Notes: generated by a model from the sequence alone, not told the origin. A stretch of 64,000 nt of DNA from Bacteroidota bacterium (GCA_947453145.1 CANGFA010000003.1:54330-118329); one strand, 5' to 3'. Shown: positions 21,974 through 33,031, counted from the first letter of the stretch. Numbers and translations are program-made.

Positions 21974-23914
21974 ATGTCCAAATACGAAGCAGTACATTTT
22001 GTAGATTGTCAACAACCTGTATGGAATTATTCCCTAATGACTGAGGAGGACATTCAGAATTTTCAATATGGGACGCATTATAGTTTATATAAAATATTTG
22101 GGAATCATCAAATTGAAGTTTTAGAAACAAAGGGTACCTACTTTGCTGTATGGGCACCTAATGCTACTGCTGTGTTTGTAACTGGTAATTTTAATAATTG
22201 GGATAACCAATCACATCCATTAAAAGTACGATTAGATAGTTCGGGAATTTGGGAGGGCTTTATTCCTCATGTGCATAAAGGAGAGGTATATAAATATCAT
22301 ATACATGGTTATAAGGGTGCATTGTTAGATAAAGGGGATCCTTTTTCAAATTTCTGGGAACTAAGACCTTTAACTGCTTCTATAACTTGGGATACAAAAT
22401 ATAATTGGAAGGATGCCAAGTGGTTGGAGCAAAGAAAAATAAGCAATAGAACCGACCAACCTTACTCGGTATATGAAGTGCATTTAGCAAGTTGGATGCG
22501 TCCCGATAAAACCAATGAGAATAGTTATAATTCATACTTACAATTAATTGACTTATTGGTTCCTTATGTCAAAGAAATGGGTTTTACCCACGTAGAGTTT
22601 ATGCCGGTAATGGAACATCCCTTTGATGGTAGTTGGGGTTATCAAGGAATTGGTTTTTTTGCACCCACTTCTCGCTTTGGTAATCCACAAGAATTTGCTG
22701 CATTAGTAAATGCTTTTCATGAAGCGGAAATTGGAGTAATTATGGACTGGGTACCTTCACACTTCCCTTATGACAGTCATGGACTATTTATGTTTGATGG
22801 GGCGAATACTTATGAATATGCCGACATGCGAAAAGGATATCATCCCGATTGGAATTCTTACATTTTTAATTATAAGCGAGGTGAAGTAAAATCTTTTTTA
22901 ATTAGTAGCGCACGTTTTTGGTGCGATCAGTTTCATATAGACGGTTTAAGAGTAGATGCAGTAAGCTCGATGTTAAAACTGGATTATAGTAGGGAAGAAG
23001 GGCAGTGGGAGCGAAATGAATTTGGTGGAAATGGGAACATTGAAGCCATTGCATTTATTAAAGATTTAAATGAAACATTATATCGAGATTTCCCTGCAAT
23101 ACAAACTATTGCAGAGGAGGCAACAGACTGGCCAGCTGTAAGCCAGCCTACATTTATGGATGGACTTGGATTTGGCATGAAGTGGATGATGGGTTGGATG
23201 CATGATACTTTAGATTTTTTTAAGTTAGATCCAATCATGCGGTCTGGTTCACAAAATAAGTTTACATTTTCCATGATGTATTATTATGATGAACATTTCA
23301 TGTTACCCTTAAGTCATGATGAAGTTGTTCATGGTAAAAGCCCCATGATTTATAAAATGCCTGGAGATGAATGGCAGAAATTTGCAAATTTAAGATTATT
23401 GTACACATACATGTTTACGCATCCGGGTGCAAAATTACTTTTTATGGGTAACGAAATTGCAGCAACAGATGAGTGGAATTATAAGTCTGAATTGCAATGG
23501 GATTTATTACAACACCCAAGTCATGCTGGTATGAAATATTGTGTGAAAGAATTAAATAATTTATTAAAGTCAAACAGGGCTTTGTTTGAGTTGCAATATG
23601 ACACCGCTGGTTTTGAATGGGTAGAAACCAATAAACGTCAGGAAGGCATTGTAGCATTTAAAAGAAAAGCGAATGATTGGGAAGAAGACGTTTTGGTGGT
23701 TCTGAATTTAACACCCGTTCCAAGACATCAATTTCCTATTCATGTTTATGGGAACAAAGACTGGAAAGAAATTTTTAATAGTGACAATAAAGCTTATTGG
23801 GGTGTAGGTGATTTATGCAATAATAAAATCGTGGCTACTCCACAAGACGAAAATAATGACTGGGTAATGCTTTCTTTAAATTTGCCAGCCCTCTCTGCCA
23901 TTGTACTTAAGTAA
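21974..23914 (+). CDS. glgB: 1,4-alpha-glucan branching enzyme
   Basis: YEVHLASWMR, GVIMDWVPSHF, IDGLRVDAVSSML, LPLSHDEVVHGK. Confidence 0.96.
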   Translation: MSKYEAVHFVDCQQPVWNYSLMTEEDIQNFQYGTHYSLYKIFGNHQIEVLETKGTYFAVWAPNATAVFVTGNFNNWDNQSHPLKVRLDSSGIWEGFIPHVHKGEVYKYHIHGYKGALLDKGDPFSNFWELRPLTASITWDTKYNWKDAKWLEQRKISNRTDQPYSVYEVHLASWMRPDKTNENSYNSYLQLIDLLVPYVKEMGFTHVEFMPVMEHPFDGSWGYQGIGFFAPTSRFGNPQEFAALVNAFHEAEIGVIMDWVPSHFPYDSHGLFMFDGANTYEYADMRKGYHPDWNSYIFNYKRGEVKSFLISSARFWCDQFHIDGLRVDAVSSMLKLDYSREEGQWERNEFGGNGNIEAIAFIKDLNETLYRDFPAIQTIAEEATDWPAVSQPTFMDGLGFGMKWMMGWMHDTLDFFKLDPIMRSGSQNKFTFSMMYYYDEHFMLPLSHDEVVHGKSPMIYKMPGDEWQKFANLRLLYTYMFTHPGAKLLFMGNEIAATDEWNYKSELQWDLLQHPSHAGMKYCVKELNNLLKSNRALFELQYDTAGFEWVETNKRQEGIVAFKRKANDWEEDVLVVLNLTPVPRHQFPIHVYGNKDWKEIFNSDNKAYWGVGDLCNNKIVATPQDENNDWVMLSLNLPALSAIVLK

Positions 23915-23928
23915 GATTTAATAGCATT

Positions 23929-23958
23929 AAAAAAGCCACTCAATTGAGTAGCTTTTTT
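23929..23958. terminator. Terminator after glgB / after the convergent minus-strand gene
   Basis: AAAAAAGCCACT-caattg-AGTAGCTTTTTT hairpin (one mismatch) with A/T tracts. Confidence 0.8.
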
Positions 23959-23979
23959 AAATATTGCAAGAATGTTTTA

Positions 23980-24912
23980 CTAGAATAAGCTTTTCTTCAT
24001 GGCAGTTTTGCCTTCGCCAATTTTAAAGCCATTATTGTACACCTCAATCTTGTATTCACCTTCAGCGAATCTTGATCCTTGTTTAATATCATAGCTAATG
24101 GGTAAAACTGAATTTTGCTCGTATTTGACAGTCATTTTATTCGCGAATTTCTTTTGACCATCTTCTCTTGTAGAAAATGAACCTGCATCTCCAACCGTGT
24201 TGCCATCTGGGCCTAAAATACAAATGTATAAATCCTGTGAGCCAGTTGGGGTAATTTTGTTTTTATCAATTTGAAAGGAAACGCGGATGGTATTTGCTCT
24301 TCTTGTATTATTCGTTTTCTTTTCAGAACCATCCTCTCTAACTCTTAAAGCTTCTAAGGAGAAAGTAGAGGCATGTAGGGTAGAGGCAAGATCTTGAATA
24401 CGCTCTTTTTCCTTAGTTGTTGCGGATAAATTGGTATTTAAGGTGGTGTTCTGAGTTGATAAATTTTGATTCTGTGTATTTAGCTCCTTATTTTCTGCTT
24501 GTGCTTTTGCTAAGTCGGTTGCCAGGCTTGAAATTTGATTGTTTAATTGGGCAATCATCTTTCTAGCTTCTTCTATTTCCTTCTCAGAAGCATTTTTTTT
24601 CTTTAAGATTGAGCCTATATTTGATTTTAACTTAACAATTTCGTCTGTCTTGTTTTGTAATTCACTAGACATTTGCGTGTTTGCAGAGGTTAAAGAATCT
24701 ACTTTAATAGAAGCTGCATCAAATTGTGTTTGAAGTACTTTTTTGGCACTATCAATAGTTGCAATTTTAACATCACTTTCTTTAGTCATTTCAGTTTTTG
24801 TATTACTGATTGAGTAATTAAAGTAAATCCAAGAGCCAATAATGGCAATAATTAAAATGGCAATAATTATTTTATTGCTGCTACCGTTTGATTCAGAACT
24901 CATATTTTTCAA
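23980..24912 (-). CDS. Hypothetical membrane-anchored coiled-coil protein
   Basis: One N-terminal TM, long heptad-like coil (QLNNQISSLATDLAKAQAENKELNTQ), C-terminal beta-rich region. Confidence 0.75.
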   Translation of the reverse strand: MKNMSSESNGSSNKIIIAILIIAIIGSWIYFNYSISNTKTEMTKESDVKIATIDSAKKVLQTQFDAASIKVDSLTSANTQMSSELQNKTDEIVKLKSNIGSILKKKNASEKEIEEARKMIAQLNNQISSLATDLAKAQAENKELNTQNQNLSTQNTTLNTNLSATTKEKERIQDLASTLHASTFSLEALRVREDGSEKKTNNTRRANTIRVSFQIDKNKITPTGSQDLYICILGPDGNTVGDAGSFSTREDGQKKFANKMTVKYEQNSVLPISYDIKQGSRFAEGEYKIEVYNNGFKIGEGKTAMKKSLF

Positions 24913-25010
24913 TTTATTATTGACTGTAAAGTTATAAAAAAAGAGGCATATTTGTATTATTAGATTTTTTTAGCTCAATTTTAACGCTTCGCAAACTGGA
25001 TTCAATATCT

Positions 25011-26027
25011 TTGAATATGCCCATGTCAAAAATTATAGCTAATTGGAAAAAGAATGTATTTGATGCTGTCTATTGGTTAGAAGGCGAGGAGCCTTTCTAT
25101 ATTGATGAGCTAGTTGATTATGCAGAAAAACATTTGTTAAAAGAAGCAGACCAAGCATTTAACCTATCTATTTTTTATGGAAAAGATGCAGATTGGACTC
25201 AGGTTTTAAATGCTTGCAAGCGCTATCCCGTTTCTGCAGAAAAGCAAGTGGTAATTTTGAAAGAGGCGCAGCAAATGAACCAATTGGAGAAATTGGTTTC
25301 CTATATTGAAAATCCATTGAGTTCGACCATTTTTATTGTTGCCCATAAGGATAAAAATGTAGACGGCCGTTCGGCATTAGCAAAATTATTAAAGACCAAG
25401 GCTGTCGTAGTTAGTACTAAAAAAATGTATGATAACAAGTTGCCAGAATGGGTGAATGCATGGGTGTCAGAAAGAGGTTACCAGATTAGTCCTAAAGCGG
25501 TTCAAATTATTGTAGATCATATTGGCAATGATTTAAATAGAATTCAAAATGAGTTAGAAAAATTAATTGTGAATTTGGGTGATCGGAAAAAAATGACAGA
25601 GGATGATATTGAAAAATATATTGGCATTAGCAAAGAATACAATGCATTTGAATTTCAGGATGCAGTGGCGCAAAGAAACTTTTCAAAATCAATTAAAATG
25701 ATTCAATATTTTGAATCCAATAATAAAGCAGCACCCATACAATTGATACTTCCCACTTTATATGCGTTTTTTAGTAAATTATATGCAGTATATGGTTTGG
25801 GCACAAATGATGAAAGACGAATTGCCAGTGAAGTTGGAATTCCTCCTTTTTTAGTTAAAAATTACATGGCTGCATCCCGAAATTATGCTTATGGGAAAGT
25901 AGAACAAATCCTTTTATTAATTCAGGAGTATAACTTAAAAGTTATCGGTATAAATAATGCAGATAATTCGGATGGAGACTTGCTAAAGGAATTGGTAATT
26001 AAAATAATGGATGTGCCTGCAAAATAG
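25011..26027 (+). CDS. holA: DNA polymerase III subunit delta
   Basis: YWLEGEEPFYIDELVDYAE, VQIIVDHIGNDLNRIQNELEKL; HolA architecture. Confidence 0.9.
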   Translation: MNMPMSKIIANWKKNVFDAVYWLEGEEPFYIDELVDYAEKHLLKEADQAFNLSIFYGKDADWTQVLNACKRYPVSAEKQVVILKEAQQMNQLEKLVSYIENPLSSTIFIVAHKDKNVDGRSALAKLLKTKAVVVSTKKMYDNKLPEWVNAWVSERGYQISPKAVQIIVDHIGNDLNRIQNELEKLIVNLGDRKKMTEDDIEKYIGISKEYNAFEFQDAVAQRNFSKSIKMIQYFESNNKAAPIQLILPTLYAFFSKLYAVYGLGTNDERRIASEVGIPPFLVKNYMAASRNYAYGKVEQILLLIQEYNLKVIGINNADNSDGDLLKELVIKIMDVPAK

Positions 26028-26955
26028 TTTTAGATGAATTGACATCCTTGTTTAATTGCGCCTTTAATTCATCAAGTCCATTAAATTTCACTTCACCTCT
26101 GATGTAATCATAAACCCAAACTGTAATGGTTTGCTCATAAATATCTTCATCAAATTCGAATATATTTACTTCAATTACTTTTTTGTGTCCATCTACTGTT
26201 GGTCTCACACCAATATTCATCATGCCATCTAAGATGCCATCTCCAAAACAAGCACCTTTTACGCGTACCGCATAAACCCCATTGGAAGGGATTAATTTTT
26301 CTTCGTCATTAATATGCAAATTAGCTGTAGGAAAGCCAATGGTACGGCCTATTTGGTTGCCTCTTACTATGAAGCCTTCAAAAAAGTATGCATACCCTAA
26401 TAGTTGGTTTGCTTTTGCAATATTCTTATCGGCAAGGTATTCCCTAATATGAGTTGAGCTAATAATTTCGTCCTCAACCAATTGTTCATTAATTTGTTCA
26501 ACATTAAAATTGAAATCCTGTCCATAGGTTTTTAGCAAATCAAAATTCCCTAGTCTTCCTTTCCCAAATCTATGATCATAACCAACAATAATAGTATGAG
26601 GATGAAAATGTGCAACTAAAAATTCCTGTACGTAAGCTTGCGCTGTTAAATTTGAAAAATGGTAATCAAATGGAACCACTACTAAATGATCAATTCCTGC
26701 TTTTTCTAATAGTTGAATTCTTTCATTTAAACTGGTTAATTGTTTAATTTCTCCTGGAATAGAAGAAGTAATTTTTCGAGGATGTGGATGAAAAGTAATA
26801 ATGATGGTTTCGCCATTAATTTGAGCAGCAATCTCTTGCATTCTGCTAATGATTTTTTGATGCCCTTTGTGCACCCCGTCAAAAGCTCCTGTTGTAATCA
26901 CCCCATTCAAAAATGGGGGCAAATCTTGTAAATTATAATGAACCTTCATCTTCAA
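25999..26955 (-). CDS. ribF: Bifunctional riboflavin kinase / FAD synthetase
   Basis: GAFDGVHKGHQKII, VGYDHRFGKGRLG, GRTIGFPTANL, NIGVRPTVDG. Confidence 0.94.
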   Translation of the reverse strand: MKMKVHYNLQDLPPFLNGVITTGAFDGVHKGHQKIISRMQEIAAQINGETIIITFHPHPRKITSSIPGEIKQLTSLNERIQLLEKAGIDHLVVVPFDYHFSNLTAQAYVQEFLVAHFHPHTIIVGYDHRFGKGRLGNFDLLKTYGQDFNFNVEQINEQLVEDEIISSTHIREYLADKNIAKANQLLGYAYFFEGFIVRGNQIGRTIGFPTANLHINDEEKLIPSNGVYAVRVKGACFGDGILDGMMNIGVRPTVDGHKKVIEVNIFEFDEDIYEQTITVWVYDYIRGEVKFNGLDELKAQLNKDVNSSKTILQAHPLF

Positions 26956-27016
26956 TTGCTAAATATGGCACAAATGTAAAACAATTGTACCTTTGTAGTT
27001 CAAATCAATTTAGTTC

Positions 27017-28195
27017 ATGTCATTGTATGCCCAACGCGGAGTATCCGCACAAAAAGAAGAAGTACACGCAGCTATCCAAAATTTAGATCAGGGGTTATAT
27101 CCCAATGCATTTTGTAAGTTATATGCCGACTTCTTGGGCGGACAATCCAACTATATCAATATTATGCATGCCGACGGGGCTGGAACTAAAAGTATATTGG
27201 CATATATCTATTGGAAAGAAACAGGAGATGCAAGTGTTTGGAAAGGAATTGCACAAGATGCGATTGCTATGAATTTGGATGATTTATTATGTGTAGGCAT
27301 TTATGATCAAATATTATTTTCCTCTACTATTGATAGGAATAAATCGGTGATAACAGGCGAAATATTAAGTCAGGTTATAAATGGTACACAGGCTTTTTTC
27401 AATATCCTTAAAACCTATGGGGTAAATATTGAATTCCTGGGCGGTGAAACAGCGGACGTAGGGGATGTGGTAAGAACGATTGCTGTGAACGGAACCATGA
27501 CAGCTCGTTGGCCTAAGAACAAGTTAATTACCAATGATTTAATCGCGCCTGGTCAAGTAATTGTTGGATTTTCAAGCCATGGTCAATCAAATTATGAAAC
27601 CGAATACAATAGCGGACTAGGAAGTAATGGTTTAACAAGTGCAAGACATGATGTATTAAGTAAGGAGTATGCTACTAAATATCCAGAAACTTTTGAGTCT
27701 AGTTTATCGGATAGCGTAGTATATATAGGAAAGAATAAGGTAACGGATCTGCTCACTATACCTGGATTTGGTGACATTTCAGTTGGAAAGTTATTACTGA
27801 GTCCCACTAGAACTTACGCTCCTTTGGTTAAAGCTATTTTAACCGAGCATTTTGATGCAGTTAAAGGAATGATTCATTGTAGTGGTGGGGGGCAAACCAA
27901 GTGTATGAAATATCTACCCGGTAATATGCGTATCGTAAAAGATAATTTTATGCCGATACCCCCAATTTTCAAGTTGATTCAAGCAAATTCGGGAGCCAAT
28001 GCACGTGAAATGTACCAGGTTTTTAATATGGGGCACCGCTTAGAAATATTCACCACACCCGATCAAGCTGAAAATTTAATATCAATTGCATCTTCATTAG
28101 GGATTGATTCACAGGTAATTGGAAAGGTTGAAGCAAGTGATCGTAAAGAGCTGATTTTAAAAGGTGATTTTGGTCAAGAGTCATTTAGCTATTAA
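27017..28195 (+). CDS. purM: AIR synthase-related protein (PurM, phosphoribosylformylglycinamidine cyclo-ligase)
   Basis: HADGAGTKSILAYIYWKETGD, AMNLDDLLCVG, FLGGETADVGDVVRT, CSGGGQTKCMKY. Confidence 0.88.
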   Translation: MSLYAQRGVSAQKEEVHAAIQNLDQGLYPNAFCKLYADFLGGQSNYINIMHADGAGTKSILAYIYWKETGDASVWKGIAQDAIAMNLDDLLCVGIYDQILFSSTIDRNKSVITGEILSQVINGTQAFFNILKTYGVNIEFLGGETADVGDVVRTIAVNGTMTARWPKNKLITNDLIAPGQVIVGFSSHGQSNYETEYNSGLGSNGLTSARHDVLSKEYATKYPETFESSLSDSVVYIGKNKVTDLLTIPGFGDISVGKLLLSPTRTYAPLVKAILTEHFDAVKGMIHCSGGGQTKCMKYLPGNMRIVKDNFMPIPPIFKLIQANSGANAREMYQVFNMGHRLEIFTTPDQAENLISIASSLGIDSQVIGKVEASDRKELILKGDFGQESFSY

Positions 28196-28240
28196 CTTTA
28201 AACAGTAAAATTAAAAGTATACTTTTTTAAAATATTTATT

Positions 28241-28915
28241 ATGTCAGAAGTCCTAGTCAATTTAGAAAATGCAAATATCTACCAAAGTGGAAGTTTAATC
28301 CTACAGGACGTAAATTTCAAGGTAGAAACAGGGGAATTTGTTTATTTGGTTGGCAAAACCGGAACTGGGAAGAGCAGTTTATTAAAAACATTATACGGCG
28401 AATTGACTTTAACCGAAGGTATTGGGGATGTAGTAGGTTTTAATTTGAAAGACATGACTTGGAAGACTCTACCTTTTTTAAGAAGAAATTTAGGGGTGGT
28501 ATTTCAGGATTTTCAATTACTTACAGATAGAAATGTGCATGAAAACCTAAGATTTGTGCTTAAAGCAACAGGTTGGATGGATGAAGCGATGATTGAACAA
28601 AAAATTAACGATGTTTTGGCCAAAGTGGGCCTTCAAAATAAAGGTTTTAAAATGACCTTTGAAATGAGTGGTGGAGAGCAACAGCGTGTGGACATAGCCC
28701 GCGCTTTATTAAACTCACCAAAATTAATCTTGGCAGACGAGCCAACGGGTAGTTTAGACCCCGAAACCAGTGACGAAATCATGCAATTGTTGTTTCAAAT
28801 AGCCAAAGATGACGGTACCGCTATAGTGATGGCCACCCATGATTTTATGGTGGTAAATAAGTTCCCTTCACGTACTTTAACTACGGAAGGTGGGAGACTT
28901 GTTAGTAAGGCTTAA
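28241..28915 (+). CDS. ftsE: FtsE-like ABC transporter ATP-binding protein
   Basis: GKTGTGKSS Walker [16 protein letters not shown] signature, [14 protein letters not shown] Walker B. Confidence 0.88.
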   Translation: MSEVLVNLENANIYQSGSLILQDVNFKVETGEFVYLVGKTGTGKSSLLKTLYGELTLTEGIGDVVGFNLKDMTWKTLPFLRRNLGVVFQDFQLLTDRNVHENLRFVLKATGWMDEAMIEQKINDVLAKVGLQNKGFKMTFEMSGGEQQRVDIARALLNSPKLILADEPTGSLDPETSDEIMQLLFQIAKDDGTAIVMATHDFMVVNKFPSRTLTTEGGRLVSKA

Positions 28916-29006
28916 TTTTCCCACAATTGTGCACAAAATGCGCACTTTTTCTTGATTTATACTGTCTTTTTCTTATGTTCGCAGACATTTAAAAGGAGAT
29001 ATAAAA

Positions 29007-32000
29007 GTGAGACTAAAGTCATTAGAAATCAAAGGGTTCAAGAGTTTTGCTGATAAAACCATCGTTAGTTTTGACGAGGGAATTACAGGTATCATTGGAC
29101 CAAACGGGTGCGGTAAAAGTAATATCATTGATTCTATCAGATGGGTAATTGGGGAATCTAAGATTTCGGCATTAAGATCTGAGAATTTAGATTCTTTGGT
29201 ATTTAACGGAAGTAAAACAAGAAATGCCAGTAGTATGGCGGAAGTAAGTTTAACTTTTGAAAATACAAAAAACTTATTACCAACCGAATTTAGCACCATT
29301 ACAGTAACACGTCGTTATTACAAAAATGGGGAAAGTGAATATCGTTTAAATGATGTGGCTTGTCGATTAAAAGACATCCATAATTTATTCATGGATACGG
29401 GTGTGAGTACAGACAGTTATGCAATTATTGAATTGGGTATGGTGGATGATATTATCAAGGATAAGGATAATAGTCGTCGTAAAATGTTAGAGCAAGCTGC
29501 AGGAATTACTATTTACAAAACAAGAAAGAAAGAAGCTAAGAATAAATTAGATGCAACGGAGCAGGATTTGTCTAGAATCGAAGATTTGTTATTTGAAATT
29601 AATAACCAATTAAAAACTTTAGAGAATCAAGCTAAAAAAGCGGAGAAGTATTTTGAAATTAAAAAGGATTATCAAGAAACTGCCATTGAACTAGCCATAG
29701 CATCACTAGAAGGTTTTAATTTAAGTTATAAGGAACTTACTGAGCAACAAGAAACTGAATCAGACAAGAAAATTCAATTAGAAGCACAGATCGCATTAGA
29801 AGAAGCGGCATTAGAGCAAGAGCGTGTGGTGTTTATTGAAAAAGAAAGAGGTTTGCAAAGTTTACAACAAGAATTTAACGAGCAACTGCAAGCATTAAGA
29901 ACCAAAGAAAACGATAAAAATTTAGCTGCACAAAGACTCACTTATTTGAGTGACAAGGAAACAAGCTTACAGGAATTTTTAGAGCGTGCTGCCGGACAAG
30001 TAAAAACAATTGGGGACTCCATTGAATATACAAAGTTGCAAGTTGTAGAGGAAGAAAAAATTTATAACGATTTTAAAAATAGAGTAGAGCAATCTCAGCT
30101 TGAATTAACCAATAAGCGAACTCAGTTCGATGATCAAAGAGCAGTATTGGATGGCTTGCGTCAGGAATACCAACAAATTCAAAGAGGTCAGTTTGATGCC
30201 GAAAAGAAAGTTGCTGTATCGGATACTTCTATCCAAAATATATTAAGATCACAGGAGCAATTAGAAGGTGAACAAATACATCGTTCTGCACAAATTGCTG
30301 ATTTAACTCAGCAATTAATGGTTAAAGAAGCGGATCTTGCCGCTAAGAAGGAACATTTGGCTGCGTTGCAAGCGCAACATGAAACTGCAAAAGCAAGTAT
30401 TTTTGAAACGCAAGCAGCATTGGAGGAATTAAGATCTAAAATGGCAGAAGAATCTAGAACTTTAGATGCTAAGAAAAACGAATACGATTTATTAAAAAGC
30501 TTAGTAGACTCTATGGAAGGATATCCAGAGAGCGTTAAGTTTTTACATAAAAATACAGGCTGGAATCATAATGCGCCTATTTTGTCAGATATTTTATACG
30601 TTCAAGAGCAATATAGAACCGCTGTTGAAAATGTATTAGAGCCTTATTTGAACTACTATGTGGTGAATGATTTGAAAGAGGGTATGCAAGCAGTTCAATT
30701 ATTGGATGATAATAAAAAAGGAAAAGCAAATTTCTTTTTATTAGATCAATTAGCAGGTGCGTCAAGTTCTTCGGCACCAGCAAATACCATTGCAGCTTTA
30801 ACGGTTGTGGAAATTGATACTAAGTATGCGGCTTTGGCTAATCATTTATTAGGTAATGTATTTATTGCCGAAAATGAGCAAGCTTTAGAAGGCAATTCAA
30901 CGGGGATTATTTTAGAAAAATCAGGAAAATATGTTAAGGGTAAATATACCTTAACAGGAGGAAGTGTTGGATTGTTTGAAGGTAAAAAAATTGGTCGCGC
31001 CAAAAACTTAGAAAAGCTTTTAACAGATATTCAAGCGCAAGAAACGGTTGTGAATAGCATAAAAGAACAAATTCAAACCAAGCATAATGCTGTATTAGAA
31101 TTTAATGAGTTGTTAAAGGAAAATGAAATACGTTCTACAGAACAGACCATTAACAATCTAATCAACGAGGTTTTTGCAAATAAAAACAGACTAGAGAATT
31201 TACAAGCAGCGCATGTAGCAGCTGTTGAAAAATTAGCTGAGTACACTTCAAAGATGCAGGAAGAGCATGCTGCAATTGCAGATACAAGAGTTGCTTTAGC
31301 GGCACTAAATATAAGCTTACAAGAAACGCAGGCAAAATTAGAGTCTATCGAGTTGGCTTACCAAGCTGCTGAACAAGCTTATCACTTAGCTTCTGGTGAA
31401 TTCAACGAAATGAATTTGCAATTAACTAAACAACAAAGTAAGATAGAAGCATTGCAACAAGAAGTGGTGTTTAAGGAAAATCAATTAAATGATTTACATG
31501 CACAAATTCAAAGCAATACAGCTCAATTAACAGAAGCTTCTGCTGCAATTGTTGAAAGTAACACGCAATTGGCAGAGATTGAAGCGGAGTTGGTAAACTT
31601 AATCAGGTCCAAAGAGGAAGAGGAATTAAAATTGAACGAAGCAGACCAGGCTTATTATACTTTACGTAACGAACTTCAAGAAAAAGAAAGTGTGGTAAGA
31701 CAACAAATTAAGTCTAAGGAATTAGTGGATCAAATTATTAACGAAATCAAAGACAAATTAAATAATTTGAAATTGCAATTGTCGGGAATGAAAGAGCGCT
31801 TGAGTGTAGAATTTAAAGTAGAATTGGAAGACGTTTTAGAGAAAGGACGTCAAACCGAAGAAACCTTAGAGGAATTACAAGCAAGTGCGGAGAAGATGAA
31901 AAAGCGTTTGGAGAACATGGGTGAAGTAAATCCAACAGCTATTGAAGCGTATACCGAAATGAAAAAGCGTTACGATTTCATCTTGGAACAAAAGAATGAC

Positions 32001-32525
32001 TTAGTAACTGCAAAAGAAAGCTTAATGCTAACTATTCAGGAAGTGGAGGCAACAGCAAACCAAGCATTCTTAGAAACCTATAATACGGCTAGAGAAAACT
32101 TCCAAAAAGTATTCAAGGCTTTATTTACCGAAGAAGATTCTTGTGATTTAATATTAGTTGATCCAGATAATTTAGCAGAAACAGCAGTAGAGATTGTGGC
32201 TAAGCCTAAAGGTAAACGACCTTCTTCTATTACGCAGTTGTCAGGAGGGGAGCGAACCTTAACCGCAACAGCTATGTTGTTTGCTATTTACTTAATTAAG
32301 CCAGCACCATTCTGTATACTAGACGAGGTGGATGCTCCTTTGGATGATGCGAACGTAGGTAAGTTCACGCAAATGATTCAGAAGTTTTCTGATAACTCAC
32401 AGTTTATCATTGTTACACACAATAAACAAACCATGAGTGCAGTGGATGTGATTTACGGGGTAACCATGCAAGAGCCGGGTGTAAGTAAATTAGTCCCAGT
32501 GGATTTTAGAAGTTTAAGTAATTAA
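29007..32525 (+). CDS. smc: Chromosome segregation protein SMC (GTG start)
   Basis: MRLKSLEIKGFKSFADKT, IGPNGCGKSNIIDSIRWVIGE, coiled coils, LSGGERTLTATAMLFAIYLIKPAPFCILDEVDAPLDDANV. Confidence 0.97.
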   Translation: MRLKSLEIKGFKSFADKTIVSFDEGITGIIGPNGCGKSNIIDSIRWVIGESKISALRSENLDSLVFNGSKTRNASSMAEVSLTFENTKNLLPTEFSTITVTRRYYKNGESEYRLNDVACRLKDIHNLFMDTGVSTDSYAIIELGMVDDIIKDKDNSRRKMLEQAAGITIYKTRKKEAKNKLDATEQDLSRIEDLLFEINNQLKTLENQAKKAEKYFEIKKDYQETAIELAIASLEGFNLSYKELTEQQETESDKKIQLEAQIALEEAALEQERVVFIEKERGLQSLQQEFNEQLQALRTKENDKNLAAQRLTYLSDKETSLQEFLERAAGQVKTIGDSIEYTKLQVVEEEKIYNDFKNRVEQSQLELTNKRTQFDDQRAVLDGLRQEYQQIQRGQFDAEKKVAVSDTSIQNILRSQEQLEGEQIHRSAQIADLTQQLMVKEADLAAKKEHLAALQAQHETAKASIFETQAALEELRSKMAEESRTLDAKKNEYDLLKSLVDSMEGYPESVKFLHKNTGWNHNAPILSDILYVQEQYRTAVENVLEPYLNYYVVNDLKEGMQAVQLLDDNKKGKANFFLLDQLAGASSSSAPANTIAALTVVEIDTKYAALANHLLGNVFIAENEQALEGNSTGIILEKSGKYVKGKYTLTGGSVGLFEGKKIGRAKNLEKLLTDIQAQETVVNSIKEQIQTKHNAVLEFNELLKENEIRSTEQTINNLINEVFANKNRLENLQAAHVAAVEKLAEYTSKMQEEHAAIADTRVALAALNISLQETQAKLESIELAYQAAEQAYHLASGEFNEMNLQLTKQQSKIEALQQEVVFKENQLNDLHAQIQSNTAQLTEASAAIVESNTQLAEIEAELVNLIRSKEEEELKLNEADQAYYTLRNELQEKESVVRQQIKSKELVDQIINEIKDKLNNLKLQLSGMKERLSVEFKVELEDVLEKGRQTEETLEELQASAEKMKKRLENMGEVNPTAIEAYTEMKKRYDFILEQKNDLVTAKESLMLTIQEVEATANQAFLETYNTARENFQKVFKALFTEEDSCDLILVDPDNLAETAVEIVAKPKGKRPSSITQLSGGERTLTATAMLFAIYLIKPAPFCILDEVDAPLDDANVGKFTQMIQKFSDNSQFIIVTHNKQTMSAVDVIYGVTMQEPGVSKLVPVDFRSLSN

Positions 32526-32547
32526 TATACATTATAAATTCGCTTTA

Positions 32548-32581
32548 AGAGTCCTTGGTAGCAATACTAGGGGCTCTTTTA
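32548..32581 (+). terminator. Intrinsic terminator after smc
   Basis: 13-bp stem AGAGTCCTTGGTA-GCAA-TACTAGGGGCTCT (three GU pairs) followed by TTTT. Confidence 0.8.
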
Positions 32582-32614
32582 ATTTGAGCACCTAATTCTT
32601 ATGTACTCCATTAA

Positions 32615-33031
32615 ATGATTAAATCATCTATCATATTATTTCTTACCTGCTTTTTTTTATACCTACCATTTAGTAGGGAGCCCGATTATTTTGATAGCGA
32701 AACTGCTCCTGCAATGATTGTATCAAAACAAGGGGAGGTGTTTGCACAGTTTGATGAATTTGGTAAACCCTTTGTTTTAAAATTGGATAAGCAGCAATAT
32801 TTGGCTAAAGTTGGTCAGCAAGTGGAAGTGATTTATGAATTAAGTCATCCCGAAAAAGCTGCCATTAATAAAGCTTGGGGGTATTGGTTTATTGGCAAAG
32901 AAATGGCCTGGGCTTTTGGTGTATTTTTAGTGTTACTAGGGGTTGCATATGCAACCACAAATGAGCCACATCCAGATGCATTAGCCGAGCAATTAAGTTA
33001 TAAGGAAGAGCATAAAACAAAGTATCAGTAA
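32615..33031 (+). CDS. Hypothetical two-TM membrane protein (DUF3592-like)
   Basis: N- and C-terminal TM segments flanking a small soluble domain. Confidence 0.65.
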   Translation: MIKSSIILFLTCFFLYLPFSREPDYFDSETAPAMIVSKQGEVFAQFDEFGKPFVLKLDKQQYLAKVGQQVEVIYELSHPEKAAINKAWGYWFIGKEMAWAFGVFLVLLGVAYATTNEPHPDALAEQLSYKEEHKTKYQ

